DNA of 64,000 nt from assembly GCA_017621205.1 (NCBI GenBank), contig JAGATQ010000039.1:62001-126000 (forward strand), read 5' to 3'. Both the position numbers and the translations under genes were made by a program. How positions within the stretch are numbered: the stretch's first letter is position 1; each line of letters opens with the position of its first letter. Source of the stretch: Lachnospira sp. Its GTDB lineage: Bacteria; Bacillota; Clostridia; Lachnospirales; Lachnospiraceae. Below are positions 1-10,130 of the stretch, piece after piece. The notes beneath the pieces are model-generated. The model ran no database searches, was not told the origin of the DNA, and was given only the letters and a program-made list of their open reading frames with translations.

Positions 1-403
1 CCATGGAGAGATTCAAGTCGAGATAATTGCCACAATCTCTTGGAGAGGCACCGGGAATTTCACCTTCATAATCCCGGATAAATTCATACATTTCGATGAT
101 TAAGGAAACGATATCTTTGGATGCATAATCACCAGAAAGAATCAGATAAAACCCGGTACGGCATCCCATTGGTCCAAAATAAATTGTTTTGTCACCATAT
201 TCTTTGTGATTTCTTAAAAAAGTTGCTCCTAAGTGTTCGATAGAATGAATTTCTGCTGTGTTCATAACCGGCTCTTCATTGGGGCGGGTCATACGAAGGT
301 CAAATGTGGTTACAATCTGCCCACCAACAGAATCCTTTCTTGATACATAGATTCCACGAAGTAAATCTAAGTGGTTTACAGTAAAGCTTGTTATTTTTTC
401 CAT
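1..403 (-). CDS. luxS: S-ribosylhomocysteine lyase (LuxS), 3' end cut by window edge
   Basis: Cleaves S-ribosylhomocysteine to homocysteine and the autoinducer-2 precursor DPD in the activated methyl cycle. The first 134 codons are visible. The zinc-site signature HSIEH lies at about residues 53-57, and [10 protein letters not shown] and the CG of the late SPRDCGNY segment also match the family. LuxS is usually 150-160 residues, so only the last 20 or so are missing. Translation starts at an ATG ending at 403, with a TCCTCC-complement ribosome site just upstream on the minus strand. It is transcribed away from gatC. Confidence 0.95.
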   Translation of the reverse strand, partial: MEKITSFTVNHLDLLRGIYVSRKDSVGGQIVTTFDLRMTRPNEEPVMNTAEIHSIEHLGATFLRNHKEYGDKTIYFGPMGCRTGFYLILSGDYASKDIVSLIIEMYEFIRDYEGEIPGASPRDCGNYLDLNLSM

Positions 404-509
404 AATAATGTCCTCCATATTTTATTCATTGCTCAGACTTCGCATGATAGAAATCTGAGTTCGTTTCTTTATAGTATAATAGAAAAATACAAGAATGAAA
501 ACCCATTTC

Positions 510-538
510 TTGAAAATAAGCTTGTGCTATGGTATACT
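510..538 (+). promoter_or_regulatory. sigma-A promoter of gatCAB
   Basis: TTGAAA at 510-515 and TATACT at 533-538 are separated by exactly 17 bases, about 70 bases before gatC. No gene lies between it and gatC. Confidence 0.7.
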
Positions 539-606
539 AATACATCGTAAACGAAGTAATGATTTACTTTATCAAGTGCAAGAGAGTATCAAGGAGGCTT
601 TGTGCT

Positions 607-900
607 ATGGCAAACGTGATTTCGGATGAGACCATTGAATATGTTGGCATTTTAGCTAAGCTGGAGCTTAGTGGTGAGGAGAAAGAAGCAGCGAAGAAGG
701 ATATGGGCAGTATGCTTGATTATATTGATAAGCTTAACGAGCTGGACACCTCAGATGTGGAGCCGATGTCCCATGTATTTCCTGTTGAGAATGTATTTCG
801 TGAGGATATAGTGACAAATGGGGACAATAGTGAGGCGATGTTAAAAAATGCACCAGAGCAAAAGGATAACAGCTATCAGGTGCCAATGACAGTAGAGTAG
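607..900 (+). CDS. gatC: Asp/Glu-tRNA(Asn/Gln) amidotransferase subunit C
   Basis: Small subunit that stabilises the GatA-GatB interface in the amidotransferase converting Glu-tRNA(Gln), and often Asp-tRNA(Asn), to the correctly charged forms. The protein is 97 residues, normal for GatC. It shows the N-terminal helix pattern ([19 protein letters not shown]) and the conserved VEPMSHVFP stretch followed by a FREDIV segment. The ATG at 607 is chosen over an upstream in-frame start at 559 because AAGGAGG lies at 593-599. It is first in a gatC-gatA-gatB operon with short gaps. Confidence 0.95.
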   Translation: MANVISDETIEYVGILAKLELSGEEKEAAKKDMGSMLDYIDKLNELDTSDVEPMSHVFPVENVFREDIVTNGDNSEAMLKNAPEQKDNSYQVPMTVE

Positions 901-911
901 GAGGTGTCTTT

Positions 912-2369
912 GTGAATAGTATGGATATGACTGCCGTAGAATTAGGCAGTAGGATAAAGGCGGGAGAGATTACTGTAGAACAGGCAGTGGTGGATACATT
1001 AGATTCCATTGCCAAGGAGGAAGATAAGGTTCATTCTTATGTGACAGTGTTAGAGAAGGAACGGGTGCTTTTAAGGGCGAAAGAGGTACAAAAGGGTATT
1101 GAGGATGGAACATATACATCACCCTTAGCAGGTGTGCCGGTTGCCATTAAAGACAATATGTGTACAGAGGGGATACGGACAACCTGTAGCTCCAGAATTT
1201 TAGATAATTTTGTTCCTACTTATACTGCAGAGGCAGTTTTAAATTTGGAGAAGGCGGGAGCAGTCATTATCGGAAAAACAAATATGGATGAATTTGCGAT
1301 GGGAAGTACGACGGAGACCTCTTACTATGGAGTGACGAAGAATCCATGGAATCTTGAACATGTACCAGGAGGGTCTTCCGGTGGTTCCTGTGCAGCAGTA
1401 GCGGCAAAGGAATGCTCCTATGCATTAGGTTCTGATACGGGTGGTTCTATCCGTCAACCGAGTTCCTTTTGTGGTGTAACGGGCTTAAAGCCGACGTATG
1501 GTACGGTTTCCCGATATGGTTTGATTGCTTATGGTTCTTCCCTTGACCAGATTGGACCTGTTGCTAAAGATGTAACAGATTGTGCCACAATATTGGAAAC
1601 TATCGCATCCTATGATCCGAAGGATAGTACCAGTGTGAAAAGAGAGGAATACGATTTTACATCTGCCCTTTTGGATGATGTAAATGGAATGAGGATAGGG
1701 ATTCCAAGGGATTATTTTTCAGAGGGATTGGATGCAGAGGTGAAAGAAGCAGTCCTGAATGTAGCAGAGCAACTGAAAGCAAAGGGGGCTGTTATTGAGG
1801 AGTTTGACTTAAGTCTTGTGGAATATGCGATTCCTGCTTACTATGTGATTGCCAGTGCCGAGGCAAGCTCTAACCTTGCCCGTTTTGATGGTGTAAAATA
1901 TGGATACCGGACAGAGAATTATGATGGATTGCATAATATGTATAAGAAAACCCGTTCAGAGGGCTTTGGTGCGGAAGTGAAACGCCGCATTATGCTTGGC
2001 TCTTTTGTATTGTCCAGTGGATATTATGATGCATATTATTTAAAGGCACTTCGTACAAAAGCATTGATTAAGAAGGCATTTGATGAGGCATTTGCAAAAT
2101 ATGACGTTATATTGGCTCCGGCTGCACCGACGACTGCACCGAAGCTTGGAGAATCCTTAAGCGACCCCATTAAGATGTATCTTGGTGACATTTATACGAT
2201 TTCCGTTAATCTGGCAGGACTTCCGGGTATTAGCATACCTTGTGGTGTGGATCGTCAAGGGCTTCCAATTGGGGCACAGCTTTTGGGTGATTGTTTTAAA
2301 GAGAAGAATATTATTCGTGCCGCCTATGCTTTTGAGCAGACTTATGAGCATAGACTGCCACAATTATAG
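912..2369 (+). CDS. gatA: Asp/Glu-tRNA amidotransferase subunit A
   Basis: Glutaminase subunit that releases ammonia for transamidation of mischarged tRNA. At 485 residues it has the family length. The amidase-signature catalytic Ser-cisSer-Lys triad is visible: lysine in VAIKDNM near residue 80, then GGSSGGSCAA and GSDTGGSIRQPSSFCG near residues 155-185. Translation starts at a GTG at 912 preceded by TAGGAGG at 898-904. It lies 11 bases after gatC and 17 before gatB, so the three are co-transcribed. Confidence 0.97.
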   Translation: MNSMDMTAVELGSRIKAGEITVEQAVVDTLDSIAKEEDKVHSYVTVLEKERVLLRAKEVQKGIEDGTYTSPLAGVPVAIKDNMCTEGIRTTCSSRILDNFVPTYTAEAVLNLEKAGAVIIGKTNMDEFAMGSTTETSYYGVTKNPWNLEHVPGGSSGGSCAAVAAKECSYALGSDTGGSIRQPSSFCGVTGLKPTYGTVSRYGLIAYGSSLDQIGPVAKDVTDCATILETIASYDPKDSTSVKREEYDFTSALLDDVNGMRIGIPRDYFSEGLDAEVKEAVLNVAEQLKAKGAVIEEFDLSLVEYAIPAYYVIASAEASSNLARFDGVKYGYRTENYDGLHNMYKKTRSEGFGAEVKRRIMLGSFVLSSGYYDAYYLKALRTKALIKKAFDEAFAKYDVILAPAAPTTAPKLGESLSDPIKMYLGDIYTISVNLAGLPGISIPCGVDRQGLPIGAQLLGDCFKEKNIIRAAYAFEQTYEHRLPQL

Positions 2370-2386
2370 GAAGGGAGTGAGTAAAG

Positions 2387-3820
2387 ATGGCAAAACAGTA
2401 TGAGACAGTGATTGGACTTGAGGTTCATGTAGAGCTGGCAACAAAGACCAAGATTTTTTGTGGCTGTTCCACAGCTTTTGGTGGGGCACCCAATACTCAC
2501 ACCTGTCCGGTATGTACCGGAATGCCGGGTTCTCTGCCTGTGTTAAATAAGCAGGTGGTAGAGTATGCTATGGCAGTTGGTTTGGCTACAAACTGCGAGA
2601 TAACAAGAAATGGGAAGTTTGACCGTAAAAACTATTTTTATCCTGATAATCCGCAGAATTATCAGATTTCCCAGCTATATCTTCCTATCTGTCGTAATGG
2701 ACATGTAGATATCGAGACGGAGATGGGAAAGAAAGCGATTGGTATCCATGAAATCCATATGGAAGAGGATGCCGGTAAGCTGGTACATGATGAGTGGGAG
2801 GATTGCTCTCTGGTGGATTTTAACCGTTCCGGTGTGCCTCTGATTGAGATTGTATCAGAACCAGATATGAGGAGTGCCCAAGAGGTGATTGCCTACCTTG
2901 AGAAGCTTCGCCTTATTATACAATATCTTGGGGCTTCCGACTGTAAGCTGAATGAGGGTTCTATGCGTGCTGATGTTAATCTATCCATCCGAGAGGTGGG
3001 GGAGAAGGAATTCGGAACCCGGACAGAGATGAAGAACCTAAATTCTTTTAAGGCGATTGCAAGGGCAATTGAGGGAGAGAAGGCAAGACAGATTGATTTG
3101 CTTGAGGAAGGCAAGAGTGTTGTTCAGGAGACCCGCCGTTGGAATGATGAAAAGGAATACTCTTATGCGATGCGTTCTAAGGAGGATGCACAGGATTACC
3201 GCTATTTCCCAGAACCGGATTTGGTGCCGGTAGTTATCAGTGAGGAGTGGCTCAATCAGGTTAAAAGTAACCAGCCAGAGTTTCGGGATGAGAAGATTGC
3301 CCGTTACAAGGAAGAGTATCAGATACCGGATTATGATATTGATATTATTACGAACTCCAAGCATTTAGCTGATTTTTTTGAAGCAGCAGTGGCGATTTGT
3401 AAGAAGCCCAAGGAGGTTTCGAATTGGCTGATGGGTGATACCATGCGGTTGTTGAAGGAAGCGGATATGGAACCGGAGGATATCAGTTTTTCACCAGAGC
3501 ATCTGGCACAGTTGATTGATATGTTGGATGCCGGAGCTATTAACCGCCCGGTTGCAAAAGAAGTATTTGAGCATATCTTCAAGGAGGATGTGAATCCGAA
3601 ACAGTACGTAGAGGAGAATGGTCTTGCGGTTGTGAATGATGAGGGTGCTCTTAGAAGTACGATTGAAGAGATTGTTGCTAACAATCCGCAATCTGTTGAG
3701 GATTATAAGAGTGGAAAGCAAAAGGCAATTGGATTTTTGGTTGGACAGACAATGAAGGCAATGAAGGGCAAGGCTGATCCGGGCATGGTGAATCAGATTT
3801 TAAAAGAACTGCTTAGTTAG
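2387..3820 (+). CDS. gatB: Asp/Glu-tRNA amidotransferase subunit B
   Basis: Kinase/amidotransferase subunit that phosphorylates the misacylated carboxylate on tRNA and accepts ammonia from GatA. The 477-residue protein starts with the typical ETVIGLEVHVEL segment. It keeps cysteines for zinc (FCGCS and HTCPVCTGMPG near residues 28-48) and ends in the YqeY-like tRNA-binding tail (GFLVGQTMKAMKGKADP). An AGGAAGGGAG site precedes the ATG. It is the last gene of the operon and is followed by a strong terminator. Confidence 0.97.
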   Translation: MAKQYETVIGLEVHVELATKTKIFCGCSTAFGGAPNTHTCPVCTGMPGSLPVLNKQVVEYAMAVGLATNCEITRNGKFDRKNYFYPDNPQNYQISQLYLPICRNGHVDIETEMGKKAIGIHEIHMEEDAGKLVHDEWEDCSLVDFNRSGVPLIEIVSEPDMRSAQEVIAYLEKLRLIIQYLGASDCKLNEGSMRADVNLSIREVGEKEFGTRTEMKNLNSFKAIARAIEGEKARQIDLLEEGKSVVQETRRWNDEKEYSYAMRSKEDAQDYRYFPEPDLVPVVISEEWLNQVKSNQPEFRDEKIARYKEEYQIPDYDIDIITNSKHLADFFEAAVAICKKPKEVSNWLMGDTMRLLKEADMEPEDISFSPEHLAQLIDMLDAGAINRPVAKEVFEHIFKEDVNPKQYVEENGLAVVNDEGALRSTIEEIVANNPQSVEDYKSGKQKAIGFLVGQTMKAMKGKADPGMVNQILKELLS

Positions 3821-3873
3821 GGAGAGTGACAGTTGTGATATAACTGTTAAACGGATATTAGATGATAGTGTTT

Positions 3874-3923
3874 AAGAACCGCTAAAGTAAACCATTTAAT
3901 GGATACTTTAGCGGTTCTTTTTA
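3874..3923 (+). terminator. Intrinsic terminator after gatB
   Basis: A perfect 16-bp stem (3874-3889 with 3904-3919) and a 14-base loop are followed by a T run. It ends the gatCAB transcript. Confidence 0.85.
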
Positions 3924-3935
3924 CTGTGTTATTCA

Positions 3936-3966
3936 AGAAAAGAGATGCTGCGATTGCAGCATCTCT
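3936..3966 (-). terminator. Intrinsic terminator of the PilZ/LRR operon
   Basis: An 11-bp stem (3941-3951 with 3956-3966) and a four-base loop are followed on the minus strand by a short T-rich tract. It lies just downstream of the minus-strand LRR gene. Confidence 0.75.
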
Positions 3967-4018
3967 AAAAATTTTAATTATAAAAGTGAAGCTTCATAAC
4001 TAATCATTAGTAGAATCG

Positions 4019-7000
4019 TTACTTCACAACCTTAAGCTTAAATGTCTTCTTTACTCCATTAACGGTAACTGTAATCTTAGTAGTTCCTTTCTTCTTTAAC
4101 TTGATTACACCCTTCTTGCTAATGGTAGCAACACTTTTCTTAGAAGACTTATAGCTTACCTTCTTTTTAACGGAACCCAGATAATTAGCACTGTAGCTAA
4201 GAGTTGCCTTCTTTACCTTCTTTGAAATCTTGTACTGGGTCTTCTTCTTATTGGCTGAAGCTCCCGATATGCTGACACCTAAGGTTGCCGTAGATACATT
4301 GACATTGATGGTGTAAGGAACGCCATAAACAGTTACTGTAACCTTAGCTGCTCCCTTTTTCTTACCAGAGATTACACCGGAAGCAGAGACAGATGCAGCT
4401 TTCTTTGATTTGCTATCTGCCATTGCGTAGGAGACAGGTATATTGGATGCCAATGCCTTGCCATCTGCTCCTTGTGGCTTAATTGTTGCCTTTTTATTTG
4501 GTCCAGCAGTATATATACTAAAGCTGGATTTTTCAAAGCGTACCGGATTAATACGTACAGATATTGAGCATTTTTGTTGTCCGGCTGCATTCTTGCCTTG
4601 AATAGATACACTACCTACTTTTAATGTTGTGACAGCAATGGTATAGTTATTTCCGTTTGGAGTCACACTAATTTTTGCAGTATTTTCATCACTAGAGGTC
4701 CATGTGATGGAATCTGGTGATGTCATATTCTGATTTTTTAATGTAGTAGTAGCAGTAATTGTCAAGGATTGACCTGCAATAACATTGTAGCTGTTTAGCC
4801 CATCGGTGGTCTTTACTTCTGTAATATCATTTTTAATTGTTAGTGCAACAGATGTTGCGATACCAGATTTCATACCAGTGGCAGTAATAGTAACCTGACC
4901 AGGTGAAACACAAGTTATCTGACCATTTTCATTAATGGTTGCAACAGAAGGATTATTACTACTCCAGTTGATTTTCTCAGGAGTAGCATTTGGTACAAAG
5001 CTAAAAAGTGTTCTGGCATCAGTTGGAGTGCTTGAATAATCAATGGATGCAGATGCCTGTTTAGGATTAATTGCAGTATATTTTTGTGAAATCCTTATAG
5101 GAATGTCCACTGAACTACAGTTAGAGGCACAGGTAGCAGTAATTTGAGTAGGAGTATATTTTAGTACCTTGATTGTTGCAGTAGCAGTGGTGCCAGTTCT
5201 TTGGGTATAGGTAATAGATACATAATCATTTGCTACTGTATTACCGGAACCATAAACAATACTGTTATTGTCATTGCCATACTTTAGACTCCATATTAAA
5301 CTGTCCTCATCTTTATTATTATCTCCTTTGGAACTGTCAATGTCTGTAGTTACAGTTATAGCTACTTCATCTCCCTCAAACAATGCCTTTTCATAATCAG
5401 CAGAGTTATTAGAAGCTGTTCCTAAGCCATCCGTTCCCGCACCAGAAACAATTGAAGTAATTGGATTCTTGACGTAAGGTGCTGCACCTTCACCAGGGAT
5501 GACAGTAACAGTGATTGGGTTAGATGTTAAACCAGATGCAGTTTTGGCTGTAATTGTTGTTGTGCCAAGTGAAACCGCTTCAATTGTACTGTTATCTACT
5601 ACCTTTACAATGTTATCGTTTGTAGAGAATAGTGAAGCTCCTTCTGAACCATCTTGGGTAATTTTTGCTGTAGCTTTGGCTCCAACATTTAATCTGTTTG
5701 GATTAATACTTAATGTAATAAATGACGCCCCAATAATTGATGTTTTAAATTGACTGGACGTAAATGAAAATCCTAAGTCAGCAAATAATTTTTGATAATC
5801 CTCAAGTAAGTTAGCTGGTACAGTTATTACAATATTGGAATCCAGATATCGCTCTGTTCCATCCACAGAACGAACAGCGGTTTGAGCAATTTTTGCTACA
5901 GCATTAACATTTTGGAAGGTCATGGCGCCTAATGAGCAACCTTCAAAGGCTTTAGCATTTATACCAGTTAAGTTTTTTGAGAAAATAATTGTCTTTAAAC
6001 CGCTTTGTGCAAATGTTTCAGTGTTAATAATGCTTATTTTCGTTGCACCCAAATCAACTTTCGAGATTTTTTTGCAACCGGAAAATGCTTTTGGACCTAA
6101 ATTAGTAAAAGTGCTTGGAAACGTTATCTCTCCGGATGTGTCACCATTAAAACCTGTAAAGCTGCTGCAATTATAAAAACCAGAATCTTCTATTTGTGTT
6201 ATTTCATCAAAACCTGGCATTGTTAGTGATGTTAACTGAGTATCACCACTAAATAAATTAGTTGAAATATTTTTAATAGAAGAAGGTAGTACAACACTTT
6301 GCAGGGATGTACAATCTTTAAATACTCCACTTGGCATCTTATTGTCTGGTAAAGAAGAAAGTTCACCACTAAATGATACTGCTTTCAATGAACTACAACC
6401 TTCAAATATGGATTGACCGATTGTTTCAACAGAGGCAGGAATTACAAGGGGAGTAGTAGCACTCTTTCCTAATGTTGTACAATTATAAAATGCATTTTTT
6501 TCAATTTTCTGTATATTATTATGCAACTCAAGAACAGTAAGCATACTGCATCGCTGGAATGTAGCTTCCTGAATGGCAGTTAACATAGGAGGAGCATAAA
6601 AATTTTGAAGTTTTGTAGAGGCAAATGCTCCCACACCAATAGATGTTATTTGACTTTTTCTAAAATTAGTGCCATGTTCATCTTCATTGTTTGCATTATC
6701 TTCATAGTAAAATATATTGGCTAATTGAGTACAATTATTAAATGCATTATCTCCAATTTTTGTTATAGAAGTTGGAATAACAATACGTCCAATGTTCGTG
6801 CAGCCATAAAAAAGTTCATTTGGAATTTCGGTTAAAGTTGACGGAATTATCGTGTTACCCAAGCTGTTACACAGAGAAAATGCGGCCTCTCCCAGGGAGG
6901 TGATATTGCAGGCAACATCATTCTGGGTATTTGTCCAATCAAGGCTGGTAATAGCACTACAATGATAAAAAGCCTTATCTCCGATAACATTAAGTGTTGT

Positions 7001-8170
7001 CGGGAAGGATAATCTGGTAGATGTGGTCTCTGTTGCTGAACAGAGACTAGTGCACTCCTCAAAAGCACTAGTTCCAATTGTGACGAGACCTTCATTAAAG
7101 TTTGGCTGTCCGGTAATGCTGGAACAATTATAAAATGCTTTCTCAGGTATTTCTGTAATTTTACAGTCTGAGAAGTCAACTCCAATAAGTTCCTTACATC
7201 CTGCAAAACAACTCTTACCAATGGATGTAATGTATTCTGAAAATTTTACATTAAGGCTTAATAATGAGCAATCCTCAAATGCACTTTCAGGAATTGTAGT
7301 GAAGTTCTTGTTATTTGGTAACTGGTCACCAATTGTCTTGAGTTTTTGACAGGAAAGGAAACATCTCTTGCCAATGCTTTTCGTTGAGTTTGGCAGCTTG
7401 ACTGTCTCTAAAGAAATCTTTAGGTTGGCAAATACCTCGTCCCCTAAAGAAACTTCAGCCCCATCTGCAATTACTACTTCTTTAAGCATATCACATCCTT
7501 GGAATGCATTATTACCAATTGATGTGATTGTGTCTGGTAAGGAAATTTTGAAAGCAGCATCCTCAAGTTCTGTAGGGAAGTTGTTAGTAGATCCTAAAAA
7601 GCAGCCATTAAAAGCGTGTCTTTCAATTGTTTCCAATTGGGAATTCTCCTCTAAGATGACTGTAACTAAATTCTTGTCTGCATTAAATGCTCCGCTATAG
7701 ATGTTTTTTATCGTCCGTGGGAGATTAATAGCGTGGAGAGAGGTTAATCCGCTCAAAGCATCGCTTACAGTCTTGCCCTCTTCGCCTGAACCTTCTGTGC
7801 TTGGGGAGCCTATTCCTGTAATGGTATATGTAGTCCCATTATGGCTTATGGTAGAGGGAATTGTAAGGTGTGAACTTCCGGCATCTGCGAATTCGGATGT
7901 GGTTACACCAGATATTGTAACATTATTACCACTTAAGACTGTAAAATGAAAGGTTACCTTGGTAGTGGCTGAAGACCCTTGGCTTTCATTAATTATATTA
8001 GCTACATCTAGTTTCTCTGTAAACGTCTCTCCAGCCGCCTTCGTATGTAAAAAGCTAAAGTCAGGGCTAATCTTAATCAACCCTGCTGGTAGATTAATCT
8101 GGCCAAGTACAAAACAAAGTACTAAAAACAAAGCCAGAAATCGTTTTGTGAATCGGTTATGTTGTTTCAT
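4019..8170 (-). CDS. Secreted BspA-like leucine-rich-repeat protein with Ig-like domains
   Basis: Large surface or secreted protein of 1383 residues. It has a signal peptide (hydrophobic RFLALFLVLCFVLG near residues 8-22). A long block of BspA/LRR_5-type repeats runs from about residues 80 to 800, with recurring 'AF.GC..L..V..P..IT.IG..AF' units. Several bacterial Ig-like group 2 (BIG2) domains and a lysine-rich BIG2-like C-terminus follow. No LPXTG motif or S-layer domain is seen, so the anchoring mode is unknown. The ATG ending at 8170 is preferred to an upstream in-frame ATG because AAGGAGG sits before it. It lies 57 bases downstream of the PilZ gene on the same strand and is probably co-transcribed. 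In the family such repeats serve adhesion or host interaction; the role here is inferred. Confidence 0.85.
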   Translation of the reverse strand: MKQHNRFTKRFLALFLVLCFVLGQINLPAGLIKISPDFSFLHTKAAGETFTEKLDVANIINESQGSSATTKVTFHFTVLSGNNVTISGVTTSEFADAGSSHLTIPSTISHNGTTYTITGIGSPSTEGSGEEGKTVSDALSGLTSLHAINLPRTIKNIYSGAFNADKNLVTVILEENSQLETIERHAFNGCFLGSTNNFPTELEDAAFKISLPDTITSIGNNAFQGCDMLKEVVIADGAEVSLGDEVFANLKISLETVKLPNSTKSIGKRCFLSCQKLKTIGDQLPNNKNFTTIPESAFEDCSLLSLNVKFSEYITSIGKSCFAGCKELIGVDFSDCKITEIPEKAFYNCSSITGQPNFNEGLVTIGTSAFEECTSLCSATETTSTRLSFPTTLNVIGDKAFYHCSAITSLDWTNTQNDVACNITSLGEAAFSLCNSLGNTIIPSTLTEIPNELFYGCTNIGRIVIPTSITKIGDNAFNNCTQLANIFYYEDNANNEDEHGTNFRKSQITSIGVGAFASTKLQNFYAPPMLTAIQEATFQRCSMLTVLELHNNIQKIEKNAFYNCTTLGKSATTPLVIPASVETIGQSIFEGCSSLKAVSFSGELSSLPDNKMPSGVFKDCTSLQSVVLPSSIKNISTNLFSGDTQLTSLTMPGFDEITQIEDSGFYNCSSFTGFNGDTSGEITFPSTFTNLGPKAFSGCKKISKVDLGATKISIINTETFAQSGLKTIIFSKNLTGINAKAFEGCSLGAMTFQNVNAVAKIAQTAVRSVDGTERYLDSNIVITVPANLLEDYQKLFADLGFSFTSSQFKTSIIGASFITLSINPNRLNVGAKATAKITQDGSEGASLFSTNDNIVKVVDNSTIEAVSLGTTTITAKTASGLTSNPITVTVIPGEGAAPYVKNPITSIVSGAGTDGLGTASNNSADYEKALFEGDEVAITVTTDIDSSKGDNNKDEDSLIWSLKYGNDNNSIVYGSGNTVANDYVSITYTQRTGTTATATIKVLKYTPTQITATCASNCSSVDIPIRISQKYTAINPKQASASIDYSSTPTDARTLFSFVPNATPEKINWSSNNPSVATINENGQITCVSPGQVTITATGMKSGIATSVALTIKNDITEVKTTDGLNSYNVIAGQSLTITATTTLKNQNMTSPDSITWTSSDENTAKISVTPNGNNYTIAVTTLKVGSVSIQGKNAAGQQKCSISVRINPVRFEKSSFSIYTAGPNKKATIKPQGADGKALASNIPVSYAMADSKSKKAASVSASGVISGKKKGAAKVTVTVYGVPYTINVNVSTATLGVSISGASANKKKTQYKISKKVKKATLSYSANYLGSVKKKVSYKSSKKSVATISKKGVIKLKKKGTTKITVTVNGVKKTFKLKVVK

Positions 8171-8227
8171 TAAAAAACCTCCTTGAAATAATAAATGTAA
8201 AACTTGTAAATAAAACAGGGACATACT

Positions 8228-8584
8228 TTATTGCTTTAAACTGTCTTCATAATGCTTAAATGCAGGATGAAGTATCTCTGGAAGCCCGACAAACTCACAT
8301 CCATATATAAATGCATTATCTGTTTTCTGGGTTCTGACAATCTTCACAACCGTATAAACTAAATTATCTTTCGCCCCCAAAACAATTTTGGCATTAAAGT
8401 AGAAGTTTAATGGTAATATACTTTGACTGTAGAATCCAATACCCCTTGTAGATACATCGAAGACTTCAATATCTGCCTCTTTTATGTCAGCCTTCACATT
8501 GTCCTGGCAAAACAAGTCGGAAATGGTTAAGTCGAGTTTGATTGGCAGGCGTTTGGCTCTTCGCTTATCTAGTGGATTAGACAT
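8228..8584 (-). CDS. PilZ-domain protein (candidate c-di-GMP receptor)
   Basis: Small cytoplasmic 118-residue protein consisting of one PilZ domain. The two c-di-GMP binding motifs are present: an RxxxR-type cluster (KRRAKRLPI, residues 8-16) and DxSxxG as DVSTRGIG near residues 43-50. PilZ proteins bind c-di-GMP and change activity or partners. It is upstream of the giant LRR surface protein in what looks like a two-gene operon, which suggests c-di-GMP control of surface properties. That link is inference. Confidence 0.85.
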   Translation of the reverse strand: MSNPLDKRRAKRLPIKLDLTISDLFCQDNVKADIKEADIEVFDVSTRGIGFYSQSILPLNFYFNAKIVLGAKDNLVYTVVKIVRTQKTDNAFIYGCEFVGLPEILHPAFKHYEDSLKQ

Positions 8585-8813
8585 ATTATGTACCCTCCTT
8601 TCCGCATAGTGTCATTGAATTTAAAATCCTACATTGTATTATATCAAAATATTAAAAATATTTCCATAAAAAAGACACAATTTGTTCATATTTTATTATG
8701 ATATTTTTGTGAGAAGCAGAATGTGGGAAATACTCTTGTTTTTCCCCTTCAAATGGGATAAAATAGGGCTGGTAAAAAATATGGAAAGTGAACACTTAAT
8801 AAGGTGAATAGGT

Positions 8814-10130
8814 ATGATAAAGATTATGAAGAGAGACCAAGTCAGATGTGTTGTGGGATTGCTTATATTGTGTGCTTTTCTGCTGGTGTTAAGCGGCTGT
8901 GATCCCATATATGATAGTGCTATATCATACATTGATGCAACGACGGATGTGGAGGAGTTGTCTGACGAAACCATTGACACCATTGTGGATAATGTAGTGA
9001 ACTGCATGACATTAAATGAACAGGTAGGGCAGTTGTTTATTATTGATTTGAAGATGATGGATACATCGGTGAAAAGTATTAAGGGGAAGAGTTTGACTAA
9101 GAAACAAAAAAAGAGCTTGCGGCTTTATCCGGTGGGGGGCATTGTGCTTTATTCCTCTGATATTAAGAATCGGGAGCAGCTTACGAGGCTGCTTGCCAAT
9201 CTACAGGAGGAGAGTGAACTTGAACTGTTTATTTGTGTTGACGAAGAGGGTGGGGAAGTGAGCCGGGTATCCTCGAATAAAAACATGAAAACGACAGCAT
9301 TTCCCTCTATGTATACAGTTGGAAAGGCTGGGGATGTAAAGCGTGCCTATGAAGTGGGGGCTACCCTTGGTAAAGATTTAAAAAAACTAGGTATTAATGT
9401 GGATTTCGCTCCGGTGACAGATGTGGCAGCGTTGACGGATGATATGCAATTTGTTTCGGAGGAGATAGGAGAGCGTTCTTATGGTTCTGATGCACAATTG
9501 GTATCCCAGATGGTTGCAGGGCAGGTGCAGGGCATGACAGAGGAGGGGCTTTGTGCTACCCTCAAGCATTTTCCGGGACAGGGTTCTGCGTCCTCGGATA
9601 CACATACCAGTGCTGCTAATATATCGAAGACGATTACAGAGCTTCGGGAGTGTGATTTTCTTCCATTTCGTGCAGGGATTAAGAAGGGAGCCCAATTCAT
9701 AATGATGTCGCATGAGGGGGTAAATGCAATTACTGGTGACAGTACTCCTGCCTGTATGTCTTCCTTGATTGTTCAGGATATTCTTAGAGAGGAGCTTAAG
9801 TTTTCGGGAATTGTTATTACTGATGCCATGAATATGGTTTCCATAACAGGTCAATATACCTCTAAGGAAGCGGCTGTGAATTGTCTGAATGCTGGTGTGG
9901 ATATGATTTTGATGCCAGAGGATTTGGAAGAGGCATACAATGGTATTCTGGATGCGGTGGCAGATAATACGTTGAGCAGAGACCGAATTAAGGAAGCTGC
10001 AAAACGGGTTATTAAGTGCAAAATTAAACAGGGGATTTTACCATTGACTTCTGAATTTGTAGTGGATGCCAGCCAGAATTCTTATGATAGCTATCATGAA
10101 ATTGGAGAACAGGAGAACCAGAAGAAATAG
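8814..10130 (+). CDS. Glycoside hydrolase family 3 lipoprotein (NagZ-like)
   Basis: Probable beta-N-acetylhexosaminidase-type GH3 enzyme of 438 residues, exported as a lipoprotein: hydrophobic helix then LVLSGC lipobox with Cys29. The GH3 TIM barrel follows. The NagZ-type loop reads KHFPGQGSASSDTH, keeping the Asp-His dyad but with Gln where most relatives have His (PGHG). The nucleophile Asp lies in VITDAMNM. Family members trim muropeptides or chitin-like sugars. The start at 8814 has only a weak AAGGTG site; an ATG at 8826 is an alternative. It stands alone and ends in its own terminator. Confidence 0.85.
   Translation: MIKIMKRDQVRCVVGLLILCAFLLVLSGCDPIYDSAISYIDATTDVEELSDETIDTIVDNVVNCMTLNEQVGQLFIIDLKMMDTSVKSIKGKSLTKKQKKSLRLYPVGGIVLYSSDIKNREQLTRLLANLQEESELELFICVDEEGGEVSRVSSNKNMKTTAFPSMYTVGKAGDVKRAYEVGATLGKDLKKLGINVDFAPVTDVAALTDDMQFVSEEIGERSYGSDAQLVSQMVAGQVQGMTEEGLCATLKHFPGQGSASSDTHTSAANISKTITELRECDFLPFRAGIKKGAQFIMMSHEGVNAITGDSTPACMSSLIVQDILREELKFSGIVITDAMNMVSITGQYTSKEAAVNCLNAGVDMILMPEDLEEAYNGILDAVADNTLSRDRIKEAAKRVIKCKIKQGILPLTSEFVVDASQNSYDSYHEIGEQENQKK

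Noticed and set aside
5499..8186. Several plus-strand open frames opposite the LRR gene
   Set aside because: They are antisense shadows of a repetitive coding sequence, with no ribosome sites and low-complexity hydrophobic translations.
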